A stretch of DNA of 43,805 nucleotides from an uncultured Lachnospiraceae bacterium (GCA_934437985.1 CAKSBI010000019.1:1-43805), one strand, 5' to 3'. Shown: positions 14,860-24,700, counted from the stretch's first letter. The notes: a model not told the origin generated them from the sequence alone. Translations and numbers: made by a program.

Positions 14860-16347
14860 ATGATTAATTCACCAGTAGCAAAGATTGGTATTGTTGCGGT
14901 AAGCCGTGACTGTTTCCCTGAATCACTTTCAGTTGACAGGAGAAAAGCCCTTGTTAAAGCATATACAGACAAGTATGGCGCAGATGACATTTATGAGTGT
15001 CCAATATGTATCGTAGAGAGCGAGATCCATATGGTTCAGGCTCTTGAAGATATCAAGAAGGCAGGATGTAATGCACTTTGCGTATATCTCGGCAACTTCG
15101 GGCCAGAGATCGCAGAGACTCTGCTTGCCAAGCATTTTGACGGACCGGTTATGTTCTGTGCAGCAGCTGAGGAGAGCGGAAACAGCTTATTAGATGGACG
15201 TGGAGATGCTTACTGCGGTATGCTTAATGCAAGCTACAACTTAAAGCTTCGTAACATTAAAGCTTACATTCCTGAATATCCTGTAGGAACAGCTGAAGAT
15301 TGTGCTGACATGATCAATGAGTTTGTGCCAATTGCCAAGGCAGTTATCGCACTTAACAGCTTAAAGATCATAAGCTTTGGACCTCGTCCACTTAACTTCC
15401 TGGCTTGTAACGCCCCAATCAAGCAGCTTTACAACTTAGGTGTTGAGATTGAAGAGAATTCAGAGTTAGATTTATTTGAGGCATTCAATAAGCATGAGGG
15501 AGACTCACGTATTCCTGATGTTGTTGCTGACATGGAGAAAGAGCTTGGCGCAGGTAACAAGAAGCCGGAGATTCTTTCAAAGCTTGCCCAGTATGAGTTA
15601 ACACTTCTTGACTGGATCGAGGATCACAAAGGATACAGAGAGTATGTTGCTATCGCAGGTAAGTGCTGGCCGGCATTCCAGACACAGTTCGGATTCGTTC
15701 CTTGCTACGTTAACAGCCGTTTGACAGCTAAGGGAATTCCTGTATCATGCGAGGTTGATATCTATGGTGCATTAAGTGAGTTCATCGGAACAGTTGTTTC
15801 TAATGATGCAGTTACCCTGCTTGATATCAATAACTCAGTACCTGCTGACATGTACGCAAGTGACATTGCCCCTAAGTACCCACAGTACACACTCAAGGAT
15901 ACATTCATGGGATTCCATTGTGGTAATACAGCATCTTCAAAGCTTTCATTCTGCGAGATGAAGTACCAGAAGATTATGGCAAGATCACTTCCTATCGAAG
16001 TTACTAACGGAACACTTGAAGGCGACATCATCCCTGGCGACATCACATTCTTCCGTCTCCAGAGTACAGCAGATGCCAAGCTTCGTGCTTACATAGCACA
16101 CGGTGAAGTCCTTCCGGTTGCTACACGTTCATTCGGAGCCATCGGAATCTTCGCTATACCTGAGATGGGACGTTTCTACCGCCACGTACTTATCGAAGGC
16201 AACTACCCACATCATGGTGCTGTTGCATTTGGCCACTTTGGAAAGACTCTTTACGAAGTATTCAAGTACATTGGTGTAGAAGTTGAGGAGATCGGATTCA
16301 ACCAGCCTAAGGGAATGCTCTACAAGACAGAGAATCCATTTGCATAA
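14860..16347 (+). CDS. L-fucose/L-arabinose isomerase-family protein
   Basis: 495 aa. COG2407-type sugar isomerase fold: N-terminal domains (VAKIGIVAVSRDCFPESL, ALEDIKKAGCNALCVYLGNFGPE) and a C-terminal catalytic part. Candidate metal ligands are Glu in PVSCEVDIYGALSEF, Asp in VTLLDINN and His in YPHHGAVAFGHFG, the same E/D/H order as in FucI. It is shorter than E. coli FucI (591 aa). The next gene is xylulokinase, so a likely role is aldose-to-ketose conversion feeding that kinase (xylose, arabinose or a related sugar); the exact substrate cannot be told. Codon choice is strongly biased (GTT, GCT, GAG, CTT), as in highly expressed genes. Ribosome binding site AAAGGAAGG. Confidence 0.8.
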   Translation: MINSPVAKIGIVAVSRDCFPESLSVDRRKALVKAYTDKYGADDIYECPICIVESEIHMVQALEDIKKAGCNALCVYLGNFGPEIAETLLAKHFDGPVMFCAAAEESGNSLLDGRGDAYCGMLNASYNLKLRNIKAYIPEYPVGTAEDCADMINEFVPIAKAVIALNSLKIISFGPRPLNFLACNAPIKQLYNLGVEIEENSELDLFEAFNKHEGDSRIPDVVADMEKELGAGNKKPEILSKLAQYELTLLDWIEDHKGYREYVAIAGKCWPAFQTQFGFVPCYVNSRLTAKGIPVSCEVDIYGALSEFIGTVVSNDAVTLLDINNSVPADMYASDIAPKYPQYTLKDTFMGFHCGNTASSKLSFCEMKYQKIMARSLPIEVTNGTLEGDIIPGDITFFRLQSTADAKLRAYIAHGEVLPVATRSFGAIGIFAIPEMGRFYRHVLIEGNYPHHGAVAFGHFGKTLYEVFKYIGVEVEEIGFNQPKGMLYKTENPFA

Positions 16348-16387
16348 TTTAACCGTATCTCCTGAACAATTTACAATTGTTTAACAC

Positions 16388-16432
16388 ATACTCTCAGGAG
16401 TATTATCTGATAATACTTCTGGGAGTATTTAC
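16388..16432 (+). terminator. Hairpin between isomerase and xylulokinase genes
   Basis: The stem pairs ATACTCtCAGgAGTATTATC with GATAATACTtCTGgGAGTAT, followed by a short T-rich stretch. It could end transcription or reduce read-through into xylB; the 190-nt gap leaves room for a second promoter. Confidence 0.6.
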
Positions 16433-16536
16433 TTTTGGGGATCATTTTTAATCTTATCAGGCAAATAACGTTTCCCCATATAACTGTTGGCATAGTAGAT
16501 CCACTTAAATATCATTAATGAAAGGAAATTAACACA

Positions 16537-18060
16537 ATGAATTATTTAATAGGTATTGATCTTGGTACATCAGCTACCAAAACAGTTCTTTTCGATGAAA
16601 ACGGAGCAGTTATAGCATCAGCTTCCAAAGAATATCCACTCTACACCCCACAGAACGGCTGGGCTGAGCAGAAACCGGAAGACTGGCGTGATGCTGCAAT
16701 TGAGACGATTGCAAAGGTCGTTAAAGAATCCGGTGTTGCTAACACAGATATCAAAGGACTTGGAATTTCAGGTCAGATGCATGGTCTTGTAATGCTTGAT
16801 GAAGCAGGCGAGGTAATCCGTCCGTCAATCATCTGGTGTGACCAGCGTACGGCAAAAGAATGCGATGAGATTACAGAAAAGGTTGGGGCAAAGAGACTTA
16901 TTGAGATTACAGCCAATCCTGCCCTTACAGGATTTACTGCTTCCAAGATATTATGGGTCCGTAACAACGAGCCTGAAATTTACGCCCGCTGCAGGCACAT
17001 CCTCCTTCCTAAGGATTATGTCCGTTACATACTTACAGGCGAGTTTGCCACAGAAGTTTCAGATGCATCAGGCATGCAGCTTCTTGATGTTCCTAACCGC
17101 TGCTGGTCAGACGAAGTACTTGAGAAGCTTGATATTGATAAGGACATGCTTGCAAAGGTATATGAATCACCTGAGGTTACCGGATACATTACAGAAGAGA
17201 TGGCAGCAAGGACCGGGCTTTCAACTTCAACATGCGTAGTAGGCGGGGCCGGTGATAACGCTGCTGCTGCAGTTGGAACAGGTGTTGTTAAAGATGGCAA
17301 GGCATTCACAACAATAGGAACAAGCGGGGTTGTATTCGCCCACACAAGTAACATATCTATTGACCCTAAAGGACGGGTACATACATTCTGCTGTGCCGTT
17401 CCGGGTGCATGGCATATCATGGGTGTTACCCAGGCTGCCGGCCATTCGCTCAAATGGTTCAGGGATAACTTCTGCCAGGACTACATCACCAAAGCCGAAG
17501 AGGCAGGCTGCGACCCTTATGATCTTATTAACGAAGACATCAGCAAGGTGCCTGTCGGAAGCAATAAGGTGATATATCTTCCATATCTCAACGGCGAGAG
17601 AACCCCACATCTTGACCCGGACTGCCGTGGAGTATTTTTCGGTCTCTCAAGCATGCACAACAAAGCAGACCTGCTCCGTGCTGTAATGGAGGGTGTATCT
17701 TACTCGCTTAAAGATTGTAATGACATCCTTGTTGAGATGGGAACCAAAGTCGATGCAATGATGGCCTGTGGAGGCGGTGGAAAAAGCCCAATCTGGCGTC
17801 AGATGCTCGCTGACATGTATGACTGTAATGTAATGACCGTATCTGCAACAGAAGGACCTGCACTTGGAGTTGCAATACTTGCCGGTGTTGGTGCCGGTAT
17901 ATATGACAGCGTTGAAGCTGCCTGCGACAAGATGATACACACAGACAAGGAGTGCGCTCCTATTGCAGATAATACAGTAAAGTATAACGAGTACCACAAG
18001 ATCTACAAAGCATTATATGACAGTCTCAGGGATCAGTTTAAGGCTCTTGCACAACTTTAA
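16537..18060 (+). CDS. xylB: Xylulokinase (FGGY family)
   Basis: 507 aa. Phosphorylates D-xylulose to xylulose 5-phosphate for the pentose phosphate pathway. N-terminal IGIDLGTSATKT phosphate-binding loop, SGQMHGLVMLD and IIWCDQRT of the sugar site, catalytic Asp in GGAGDNAAAAVGTG, and C-terminal GGGGKSPIWRQMLADM adenosine motif. Full length for the family. Ribosome binding site GAAAGGAAA. It follows the fucose-isomerase-family gene; no canonical xylA is present in the window, suggesting the upstream isomerase provides its ketose. Confidence 0.93.
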   Translation: MNYLIGIDLGTSATKTVLFDENGAVIASASKEYPLYTPQNGWAEQKPEDWRDAAIETIAKVVKESGVANTDIKGLGISGQMHGLVMLDEAGEVIRPSIIWCDQRTAKECDEITEKVGAKRLIEITANPALTGFTASKILWVRNNEPEIYARCRHILLPKDYVRYILTGEFATEVSDASGMQLLDVPNRCWSDEVLEKLDIDKDMLAKVYESPEVTGYITEEMAARTGLSTSTCVVGGAGDNAAAAVGTGVVKDGKAFTTIGTSGVVFAHTSNISIDPKGRVHTFCCAVPGAWHIMGVTQAAGHSLKWFRDNFCQDYITKAEEAGCDPYDLINEDISKVPVGSNKVIYLPYLNGERTPHLDPDCRGVFFGLSSMHNKADLLRAVMEGVSYSLKDCNDILVEMGTKVDAMMACGGGGKSPIWRQMLADMYDCNVMTVSATEGPALGVAILAGVGAGIYDSVEAACDKMIHTDKECAPIADNTVKYNEYHKIYKALYDSLRDQFKALAQL

Positions 18061-18221
18061 TGCTTTATCCGGATTTTTAATCAATCCTGATACAACCGGT
18101 ATAATTTATCTGAAAAACCAATATACTTTTTCTAAAAATCCGGTATAAACTATTCAAAAATAAGTTACGTCATGCCCCGTTGCCTGCTGCGGGGTATTTG
18201 ACTTTAAGGAGGCCACCCTAT

Positions 18222-18413
18222 ATGACAGAACTACGACATAACAATGATGACTCTATACATGAACGCATCCAAAGTATATATGATGAAGAAAATGCCGACA
18301 GAAAAGCTGAGATAGCTGACAAGATCAGGTTCGGTGACAGTCTTACCAAGATTGTTTTATCCATTGCTTTCTGGGGATTCTGGATATTCTGGCTGTTAGT
18401 TACATTATTTTAA
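18222..18413 (+). CDS. Small single-span membrane protein, unknown function
   Basis: 63 aa. Charged N-terminal half (TELRHNNDDSIHERIQSIYDEENADRK), then one C-terminal hydrophobic helix (about 42-62, IVLSIAFWGFWIFWLLVTLF). The ATG at 18222 has a strong AAGGAGG and is preferred over the in-frame codons upstream. 12 nt before DUF951 and in the same transcript as rpsF-ssb-rpsR. No family recognised. A TATAAT at 18100-18105 with a poor TTAATC -35 is the best promoter candidate for the unit. Confidence 0.65.
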   Translation: MTELRHNNDDSIHERIQSIYDEENADRKAEIADKIRFGDSLTKIVLSIAFWGFWIFWLLVTLF

Positions 18414-18425
18414 AGGAGACCGGCT

Positions 18426-18617
18426 ATGGATCTTAAAGTAGGCGATATAGTAATAACTAAAAAAAAGCATCCCTGCGGCGCTGACAGATGGCAGATTCTG
18501 CGCACAGGAATGGATATCAGAAGCAAATGTCTCGGATGCGGCAGACAGATAATGCTGCCACGGACTGCTTTTGAAAAGCGGATAAAAAAAGTGCTTGATT
18601 TATCAGATGACATATGA
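18426..18617 (+). CDS. DUF951 family protein
   Basis: 63 aa. Begins MDLKVGDIVITKKKHPCG and contains a Cys pair KCLGCGRQIMLPR, the DUF951 pattern; the four cysteines suggest a small metal-binding or nucleic-acid-binding fold, function unproven. Often found just ahead of rpsF in Clostridia, as here. AAAGGAG ribosome binding site; 84 nt before rpsF. Confidence 0.88.
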   Translation: MDLKVGDIVITKKKHPCGADRWQILRTGMDIRSKCLGCGRQIMLPRTAFEKRIKKVLDLSDDI

Positions 18618-18618
18618 T

Positions 18619-18643
18619 AATATATATTTCCGTGGTGTATATT
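18619..18643 (+). promoter_or_regulatory. Candidate leader hairpin upstream of rpsF
   Basis: An 8-bp A/U stem (AATATATA with TGTATATT) presents a loop containing CCG. S6:S18 autoregulatory leaders carry an essential CCG near a hairpin, and rpsR is in this operon, so this may be the operator. The stem is AT-only and the match is weak. Confidence 0.25.
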
Positions 18644-18701
18644 TTTCCTTGTTCTTTCCAGGATGGGAAGAGCCAAAGACCAAAAGGAGGTGCATGCAAC
18701 T

Positions 18702-18989
18702 ATGAATAAATATGAATTAGCCTTAGTTGTTAATGCAAAGATCGAGGACGAAGTTAGGAATGCTACCGTAGAGAAGGCAAAAGGATATATCGAAGCTTTC
18801 GGCGGTACTATTACCAACATCGAAGAAGCAGGCAAGAAGCGTCTTGCATATGAGATCCAGAAGATGCGTGAAGGATTCTACTACTTCATCCAGTTCGATG
18901 CTGAATCGGAAAGTCCGGCACAGCTTGAGCAGAGACTTCGTATTATGGATAATGTCCTCAGATACTTATGCGTTAGACAGGAAGCATAA
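18702..18989 (+). CDS. rpsF: 30S ribosomal protein S6
   Basis: 95 aa. MNKYELALVVNAKIEDE start, EEAGKKRLAYEIQKMREGFYY and the C-terminal RIMDNVLRYLCVRQE are characteristic of S6, which binds 16S rRNA together with S18. Start chosen at 18702 behind a strong AAAAGGAGG. Upstream in-frame codons are discarded. Operon order rpsF-ssb-rpsR is the standard bacterial one. Confidence 0.96.
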   Translation: MNKYELALVVNAKIEDEVRNATVEKAKGYIEAFGGTITNIEEAGKKRLAYEIQKMREGFYYFIQFDAESESPAQLEQRLRIMDNVLRYLCVRQEA

Positions 18990-19007
18990 GAAACGGAGGT
19001 TTCTAAT

Positions 19008-19454
19008 ATGAATAAGATTATACTTATGGGTCGTCTGACCCGTGATCCTGAGACAAGATATTCTCAGGGAGACTCTTCATTTGCTGTTGCAAGATTCTCA
19101 CTTGCTGTAGACAGAAGATTCAAGCGTCAGGGTGAACCTGAGGCTGATTTTTTCAACTGTACTGCTTTCGGAAAGCAGGGTGAATTCGTTGAAAAATATC
19201 TTAAGCAGGGAACCAAGATTGTTGTAACAGGAAGGGTACAGAACGACAATTACACTAATAAAAACGGTGAAAAGGTTTATAGTGTACAGATTATAGCTGA
19301 GGAAATAGAATTTGCAGAGAGCAAGAACGCTCAGGGCGGCAGTGCAGCCGGTGGATTCCAGCCGGTTACCCCATCCCCACAGGCTGCAGATGATGGTTTC
19401 CTTAACATCCCAAACGGAATAGAGGAAGAATTACCATTCAATACCACTCATTAA
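19008..19454 (+). CDS. ssb: Single-stranded DNA-binding protein
   Basis: 148 aa. OB fold at 1-110: [57 protein letters not shown] Gly/Gln/Pro-rich linker follows. Protects ssDNA and recruits repair and replication proteins through its C-terminal acidic tip. Here the tip motif EEELPF is followed by four more residues (NTTH), so the Phe is not the C-terminus as usual. Between rpsF and rpsR. Confidence 0.95.
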   Translation: MNKIILMGRLTRDPETRYSQGDSSFAVARFSLAVDRRFKRQGEPEADFFNCTAFGKQGEFVEKYLKQGTKIVVTGRVQNDNYTNKNGEKVYSVQIIAEEIEFAESKNAQGGSAAGGFQPVTPSPQAADDGFLNIPNGIEEELPFNTTH

Positions 19455-19479
19455 TTTCGTAGAACAGGAGGTATGTTTC

Positions 19480-19755
19480 ATGGCTTTTGTAAAGCAGGAA
19501 AAAGGCGATAGAGCCGATGCTCCTATGAAGAGACGTCCAAACCGTAGAAGAAGAAAGGTTTGTGCATTCTGTGTAGATAAAGAGCATAAGTTTATAGACT
19601 ATAAGGATGTTAACAAGTTAAAGAGATATATATCTGAGCGTGGCAAGATTCTTCCTAGAAGAATTACAGGTAACTGCGCAAAGCATCAGAGAGCTTTAAC
19701 TGTAGCTATCAAGAGAGCACGTCATATTGCTCTTCTTCCTTATACAGTAGATTAA
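19480..19755 (+). CDS. rpsR: 30S ribosomal protein S18 (zinc-ribbon form)
   Basis: 91 aa. [34 protein letters not shown] followed by [35 protein letters not shown] is the complete S18 signature. CxxC plus CxxH residues show the zinc-binding (C+) form. AGGAGG ribosome binding site. Last gene before the terminator at 19774. Confidence 0.96.
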   Translation: MAFVKQEKGDRADAPMKRRPNRRRRKVCAFCVDKEHKFIDYKDVNKLKRYISERGKILPRRITGNCAKHQRALTVAIKRARHIALLPYTVD

Positions 19756-19773
19756 TTACTACCGGATTATTTT

Positions 19774-19824
19774 AGAAGCTGTTACATCTGCGATATCATT
19801 TCGTTGTGTTACAGCTTCTTTTTG
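19774..19824 (+). terminator. Terminator after rpsR
   Basis: Arms AGAAGCTGT and ACAGCTTCT enclose a long loop and are followed by TTTTTG. Separates the rpsF-ssb-rpsR unit from gdpP. Confidence 0.78.
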
Positions 19825-19893
19825 TATGGATTTTTTCAGGCATACATGATATAATTGACTCTGATTTACTATGTACATCAGAAAGGATATATT

Positions 19894-21969
19894 ATGAATA
19901 ACAGAAAAATCACCGGTGCCCTTAAGACACACTTAATATGGCCCGTTATATTAATTCCCTTTATATTGGTAATGACAGTACAGCTGTATTCAGTAGAGCT
20001 CAAAGCCGGCGTTATCGGCTCTGTATATCTTGCTGTGTACTCTCTCATCTCCGTTCTGTTATATAATTTTAACAAATCATCGATCATGTCTAACATTGTA
20101 AATTATGCCCAGGGCTACTGCCTTGCCCAGAATTATCTGCTGGACACCATGAATATCCCTTACGCACACCTTGACCCTGATGGCAAAGTAATATGGGGCA
20201 ACAAAGGATTTCAGGAACTGACAGACTATGAGCCTGACAGCATTCCCTATATATCTGATATATTTCCTGAACTCTCATCTGAGAACCTCCCCGAAAAGCT
20301 GTCAGACACTGCAGACCCCCTTCCTGAAACCGAAGTTCATCTGCAGTACAATGACCAATATCTCCGCGCAGTCATTAAGCGTGTGGATATTCATGAATTT
20401 GATTTTGCGGAAGATGAAGAAAATCTCTCACTATTTTCAGGCAGTGACACTATATTTTCATTATACCTGTATGACGAAACCGAGTTAATTGACCATATTA
20501 ACAGACTTAAAGACCAGGATATCGTAATAGGGCTTCTTTATATTGACAATTATGAAGATTCCCTTGCAAACAGTGACGAGATACAGCGTTCCCTTCTTAT
20601 GGCACTTGTCGAACGCCAGATTGCAAAACACATCCGTCAGCTTGACGGAATATACCGTAAGATGGAAAAAGACCGTTATTTCATTATATTCCAGCACAAG
20701 TATCTGGAGGTTTTACAGAACAACAAGTTTGCAATTCTTGAGGCTGTCAGGAATGTTACTGTAGGAAGCGATGATACCCATGTGTCAATAAGTATGGGAC
20801 TTGGTATTCATGCTGATTCATATACCAAACGCTATGAATACGCACGTATTGCAATAGACCTCGCACTCGGCAGGGGCGGTGACCAGGCAGTAATAAAGGA
20901 TGGCGAAGACATATTCTATTATGGTGGAAAAAGTATCCAGAAAGACAGTAATACACGTGTACGTGCCAGGGTTAAAGCCCATGCATTAAAGGAACTTATG
21001 ATGCCTGCTGACCAGATATTTATCATGGGGCATGCCAACGCTGATATCGATTCATTCGGGGCATCAATCGGTATATTCAGAATTGCAAAAGCCCTAGAGC
21101 GAAAAGCCCATATCGTATTAGATACCGAGGACACCTCTTCTATCTGCCCGATGCTTGACAGATACAAAGCTTCATCCTACTATGAGGGCTTCCTGATGGA
21201 CTGCGATGAGGCGATATCACGTATTGACAGGGATTCACTGCTTATTATAGTAGACGTTAACCGTGCAACCCTTACACAGTGCCCTGAATTACTTAAGAAA
21301 ACCAACAATATTGTTGTTATCGACCACCACAGGCAGACTGATGAACGCATTGAGAACCAGACATTATCTTATATTGAACCATTTGCTTCATCGGCAAGCG
21401 AAATGGTTACCGAATTTTTCCAGTATATTGATGACGGAATCAGGCCACGTCCACTTGAAGCCGACACATTATATGCCGGAATCATGGTAGATACCAATAA
21501 TTTTTCAGTACAGACCAATGTACGTACTTTTGAAGCTGTTGCATACCTCAAGCGTAATGGTGCAGATATCACAAGAGTCCGCAAGATGTTCAGAAGTGAT
21601 CCAAAGGAATATATGCTGCGTGCACACGCTGTCAGCAATGCGGAGATATACCGTAATTCATTTGCAATTACACACATTCCTTCGGGCGAGGTTACAGGCA
21701 ACCCATCTGTTATAGGTGCCAAGATTGCCAACTCCCTGCTTGATATGGATAACATCAAAGCGTCATTTGTACTGTCAGAGCACAAATCCCGCATCCATAT
21801 CAATGCACGTTCAATAGATGAAGTTAACGTCCAGGTTATTATGGAGAAGCTTGGCGGCGGCGGGCATCTTTCTGTTGCTGCAACACAATTAGACTGCAGC
21901 CTTGATGAGGCTGACGAACAATTAAGATCAGTACTTGATAATATGATTAAGGAGGGTGATATACAATGA
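19894..21969 (+). CDS. gdpP: GdpP-type cyclic-di-AMP phosphodiesterase
   Basis: 691 aa. Two N-terminal membrane helices (about 12-60), a degenerate PAS domain (about 70-155), a degenerate GGDEF domain (about 180-310, [11 protein letters not shown] in place of an active site), and a DHH/DHHA1 domain (about 340-685). Metal ligands appear in [22 protein letters not shown] and [12 protein letters not shown]1 has [13 protein letters not shown]. Hydrolyses c-di-AMP, influencing potassium, osmotic and cell-wall homeostasis. I chose the ATG at 19894 with AGAAAGGA upstream. Its stop overlaps the start of rplI (ATGA), the usual gdpP-rplI-dnaB arrangement. Confidence 0.93.
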   Translation: MNNRKITGALKTHLIWPVILIPFILVMTVQLYSVELKAGVIGSVYLAVYSLISVLLYNFNKSSIMSNIVNYAQGYCLAQNYLLDTMNIPYAHLDPDGKVIWGNKGFQELTDYEPDSIPYISDIFPELSSENLPEKLSDTADPLPETEVHLQYNDQYLRAVIKRVDIHEFDFAEDEENLSLFSGSDTIFSLYLYDETELIDHINRLKDQDIVIGLLYIDNYEDSLANSDEIQRSLLMALVERQIAKHIRQLDGIYRKMEKDRYFIIFQHKYLEVLQNNKFAILEAVRNVTVGSDDTHVSISMGLGIHADSYTKRYEYARIAIDLALGRGGDQAVIKDGEDIFYYGGKSIQKDSNTRVRARVKAHALKELMMPADQIFIMGHANADIDSFGASIGIFRIAKALERKAHIVLDTEDTSSICPMLDRYKASSYYEGFLMDCDEAISRIDRDSLLIIVDVNRATLTQCPELLKKTNNIVVIDHHRQTDERIENQTLSYIEPFASSASEMVTEFFQYIDDGIRPRPLEADTLYAGIMVDTNNFSVQTNVRTFEAVAYLKRNGADITRVRKMFRSDPKEYMLRAHAVSNAEIYRNSFAITHIPSGEVTGNPSVIGAKIANSLLDMDNIKASFVLSEHKSRIHINARSIDEVNVQVIMEKLGGGGHLSVAATQLDCSLDEADEQLRSVLDNMIKEGDIQ

Positions 21970-22415
21970 AAGTAATACTGTCAGAGGATGTCAGATCAGT
22001 TGGTAAAAAGGGTGAAATAGTTGATGTAAGCGATGGCTACGCACGTAATTTCCTTATCAAAAAGAAGCTCGGTGTTGAAGCCACCCCTAAAAATCTTAAT
22101 GATCTCAAGTTAAGAAATGCCAATGAAGAAAAAAAGAAACAGGAAATATATGAACAGGCAAAGCAGCTTGCCGCAGAGCTTGAAGACAAATCAGTAACTC
22201 TGTCTATCAAGACCGGAGGAAGCGGAAAGGCATTTGGCTCTGTATCTACCAAAGAGATTGCCGGCGAAATCAAATCACAGCTTGGATATGATATTGATAA
22301 AAAGAAGATGAATCTCGTTAACCCGATCAAGTCCGAAGGAACATACCACGTTACAATTAAGCTTCATCCAAAAGTATCGGTTGAAGTAAAAGTAATCGTA
22401 AAGGGAAAGGATTGA
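21966..22415 (+). CDS. rplI: 50S ribosomal protein L9
   Basis: 149 aa. N-terminal [31 protein letters not shown] is the L9 signature, then the long connecting helix and C-terminal domain ending [17 protein letters not shown]. Translationally coupled to gdpP by a 4-nt overlap; GGAGG lies inside the gdpP end. dnaB starts 8 nt downstream. Confidence 0.96.
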   Translation: MKVILSEDVRSVGKKGEIVDVSDGYARNFLIKKKLGVEATPKNLNDLKLRNANEEKKKQEIYEQAKQLAAELEDKSVTLSIKTGGSGKAFGSVSTKEIAGEIKSQLGYDIDKKKMNLVNPIKSEGTYHVTIKLHPKVSVEVKVIVKGKD

Positions 22416-22423
22416 TCTAACCA

Positions 22424-23791
22424 ATGGATGAGTCTGTACTTAAAAGATCACTGCCATATAACCTGGCTGCAGAGCAGTCCGTTATCGGTTCAATGATACT
22501 GAGCTTTGATGCTATCCAGACTGTTAAAGAGATACTGACCGGTGATGACTTCTATCAACCGCAGTACAAAGCAATATATAACGCCATAACAGAATTATCC
22601 GACTCTTCAGGCAGACCGGTAGATATTGTAACATTGCAGAACAAGCTTAAGGAAAGTAACGCTTCTCCTGAATTATACAGCATTGAGTACTTAAGTGGAA
22701 TCATCGAATCTATCCCAAGCTCGGGCAATGTCAGGAGCCACGCTGAGATAGTACGTGACAAGTCAATTTTGCGCAGCACGATCAAAGCTTCAGAAGAGAT
22801 TATGAACCGGTGTTACCAGGATAATGAGCCTGTTGATGCAATCATGGAGGATGCCGAAAAGCGAATCTTCAAAATATCACAGGAGTCAAGACGTTCCGGT
22901 GATTTTGTTCCAATATCAGCAGCAGTTGCCAGAGCATTTAACAGCATCCATGAAGCCTCAAAATCCAAAGGAAATGTTACAGGTATAAGAACCGGATTTG
23001 CGGATCTTGACTATCGTACTGCAGGCCTGCAGAATTCAGACCTAATTCTGATCGCTGCACGTCCTGCAATGGGTAAAACGGCATTTGCACTTAGCATGGC
23101 TGAATATATAGCGGTTAAAAACAAGATTCCAACAGCAGTATTCAGTCTGGAGATGAATGATATACAATTAATCAAACGTATCATGGCAATGAACGCCCAT
23201 GTTGACCTGCATGCAATTACAACAGGTGACCTAACAGGATCAGAATGGGAATCGCTCGTTGAAAGTGTGCGTAACATTGCAGAGTCAAAGCTGTTCATCG
23301 TTGACAACGTATCCGGCCTGACAATTAATGATATATGTTCAAAATGCCGCAAGTTAAAGATTGAACAGGATCTCAGCCTGGTAATAATCGACTATCTTCA
23401 GCTTATATCAGGTAATGGAAGACAGGAATCAAGGCAGCAGGAGATCGCCAATATATCGAGAACGCTTAAGTCACTTGCAAGAGAGCTTAACATTCCTATA
23501 ATCGCGTTATCACAGTTAAACCGTGGTGTCGAAAGCCGTGATGACAAACGTCCCAAGCTCTCCGACCTTCGTGAATCAGGGGCGATCGAGCAGGATGCCG
23601 ATATTGTTATGTTCTTATACAGGGATGAAGTATATAACCCAAGCGAAGACAACAAAGGAAAAGCCGAGCTGATAATCGGCAAGCACCGTAATGGTGAGAT
23701 AGGAACAGTAGAACTTGCATGGTTAGGCCAGTACACAAGATATACCAACGCACAGTTTAGCAGCAGGAATGACAATAATGCTGTTGAATAA
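22424..23791 (+). CDS. dnaB: Replicative DNA helicase DnaB
   Basis: 455 aa. N-terminal domain (PYNLAAEQSVIGSMILS), linker, then RecA-like ATPase with Walker A ARPAMGKTAFALS, FSLEMNDIQLIKR, Walker B LVIIDYLQLI, and the arginine-finger region QLNRGVESRDDKRPKLSDLRESGAIEQDADI. Hexameric 5'-3' helicase unwinding at the fork. Typical length. Third gene of gdpP-rplI-dnaB. A weak hairpin (23797-23827) follows, with no strong terminator visible. Confidence 0.96.
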   Translation: MDESVLKRSLPYNLAAEQSVIGSMILSFDAIQTVKEILTGDDFYQPQYKAIYNAITELSDSSGRPVDIVTLQNKLKESNASPELYSIEYLSGIIESIPSSGNVRSHAEIVRDKSILRSTIKASEEIMNRCYQDNEPVDAIMEDAEKRIFKISQESRRSGDFVPISAAVARAFNSIHEASKSKGNVTGIRTGFADLDYRTAGLQNSDLILIAARPAMGKTAFALSMAEYIAVKNKIPTAVFSLEMNDIQLIKRIMAMNAHVDLHAITTGDLTGSEWESLVESVRNIAESKLFIVDNVSGLTINDICSKCRKLKIEQDLSLVIIDYLQLISGNGRQESRQQEIANISRTLKSLARELNIPIIALSQLNRGVESRDDKRPKLSDLRESGAIEQDADIVMFLYRDEVYNPSEDNKGKAELIIGKHRNGEIGTVELAWLGQYTRYTNAQFSSRNDNNAVE

Positions 23792-23867
23792 TATTATTAC
23801 CTACATAATTATGGTTGTATAGGTAAGATAATGTCGTAAGATTTTTCGGAAATATTTTTTATGCTTA

Positions 23868-23895
23868 TTGCATATAATAATTAGTATGCTATACT
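23868..23895 (+). promoter_or_regulatory. Promoter of the MerR-family gene
   Basis: TTGCAT (23868-23873), 16-bp spacer, TATACT (23890-23895), 42 nt before the start codon. Confidence 0.6.
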
Positions 23896-23937
23896 GAACA
23901 CAAGTTGTAAATATTTACCATATAGGAGGTCTGTTCA

Positions 23938-24567
23938 ATGAAGCATACAAATTATACCATATCCGATGCGGCAAAAAAGTTAGATGTAGAACCCCATGTT
24001 CTGCGTTATTGGGAAGAAGAATTAAGTCTTGAGATACATAGAAATAACCAGGGACACAGATGCTATTCAGATGATAACATCCGTACATTCTGTTTTATTA
24101 AAACACTCAAAGAAGAGGGTTTCTCCCTGCACGATATCAGGGAATCATTACCCCACTTGTCTGATACAAAAAGTCTCGACAGGGCAACAATAGAATCACT
24201 GAAACAGACTCTTACACCGGATCAGAATCCGTCTTCCGGTTCAATCATATCCGTTACAAGATCCTGTCCATCTGCTCCGGCAGCAGGAACGGACAAGCTC
24301 GGTCAGTTCAGGGAGATAATGAATTCAATTGTCAGCCAGGCACTTTCAGACAATAACAGCCAGCTTACATCAATGATATGTGAGGGAACATCAGAAAGGA
24401 TCATCAAGGAAATGAACTATCTGTTCCGCACCCTTGACGAGGACGAAGATGTACGCATAAAACAGCTTCAAGCTGCTATTGAGGCTGCCTCACATGCGCG
24501 AAATGAGGCAGCCGCCACAAAATTGCCATCTTCAAAAAGAAAGGGCAGATTATTCAAAAAAAAATAA
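23938..24567 (+). CDS. MerR-family transcriptional regulator
   Basis: 209 aa. N-terminal winged helix-turn-helix (about 5-70): YTISDAAKKLDVEPHVLRYWEEELSLEIHRNNQGHRCYSDDNIRTFCFIKTLKEEGFSL. A Ser/Pro linker (about 85-120), a helical C-terminal half with possible coiled coil (about 120-190), and a basic tail (SSKRKGRLFKKK) follow. No cysteine metal-sensor motif, so effector unknown. TAGGAGG ribosome binding site. It lacks an obvious target gene next to it; the secreted Ig-like gene follows on the same strand with its own promoter. Confidence 0.85.
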   Translation: MKHTNYTISDAAKKLDVEPHVLRYWEEELSLEIHRNNQGHRCYSDDNIRTFCFIKTLKEEGFSLHDIRESLPHLSDTKSLDRATIESLKQTLTPDQNPSSGSIISVTRSCPSAPAAGTDKLGQFREIMNSIVSQALSDNNSQLTSMICEGTSERIIKEMNYLFRTLDEDEDVRIKQLQAAIEAASHARNEAAATKLPSSKRKGRLFKKK

Positions 24568-24590
24568 TAAAAAATCCTATTTTATTCCTA

Positions 24591-24619
24591 TTGCAAATAA
24601 TCAATATAAATGCTATAAT
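24591..24619 (+). promoter_or_regulatory. Strong promoter of the secreted Ig-like protein gene
   Basis: TTGCAA (24591-24596), 17-bp spacer, perfect TATAAT (24614-24619). Leader of about 75 nt before the start codon. Confidence 0.72.
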
Positions 24620-24700
24620 CATCACATATATCTGGATTGGATTCACTTTGCGTGGACAAGTGACCGGATAGTACATATTATATTTACAGGAGGAATAAAA

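Noticed and set aside
18175..18194. CCCCG/CGGGG hairpin before the small membrane protein gene as a terminator
   Set aside because: Only a 5-bp stem with a 10-nt loop and no U-tract. It could equally be part of the mRNA leader.
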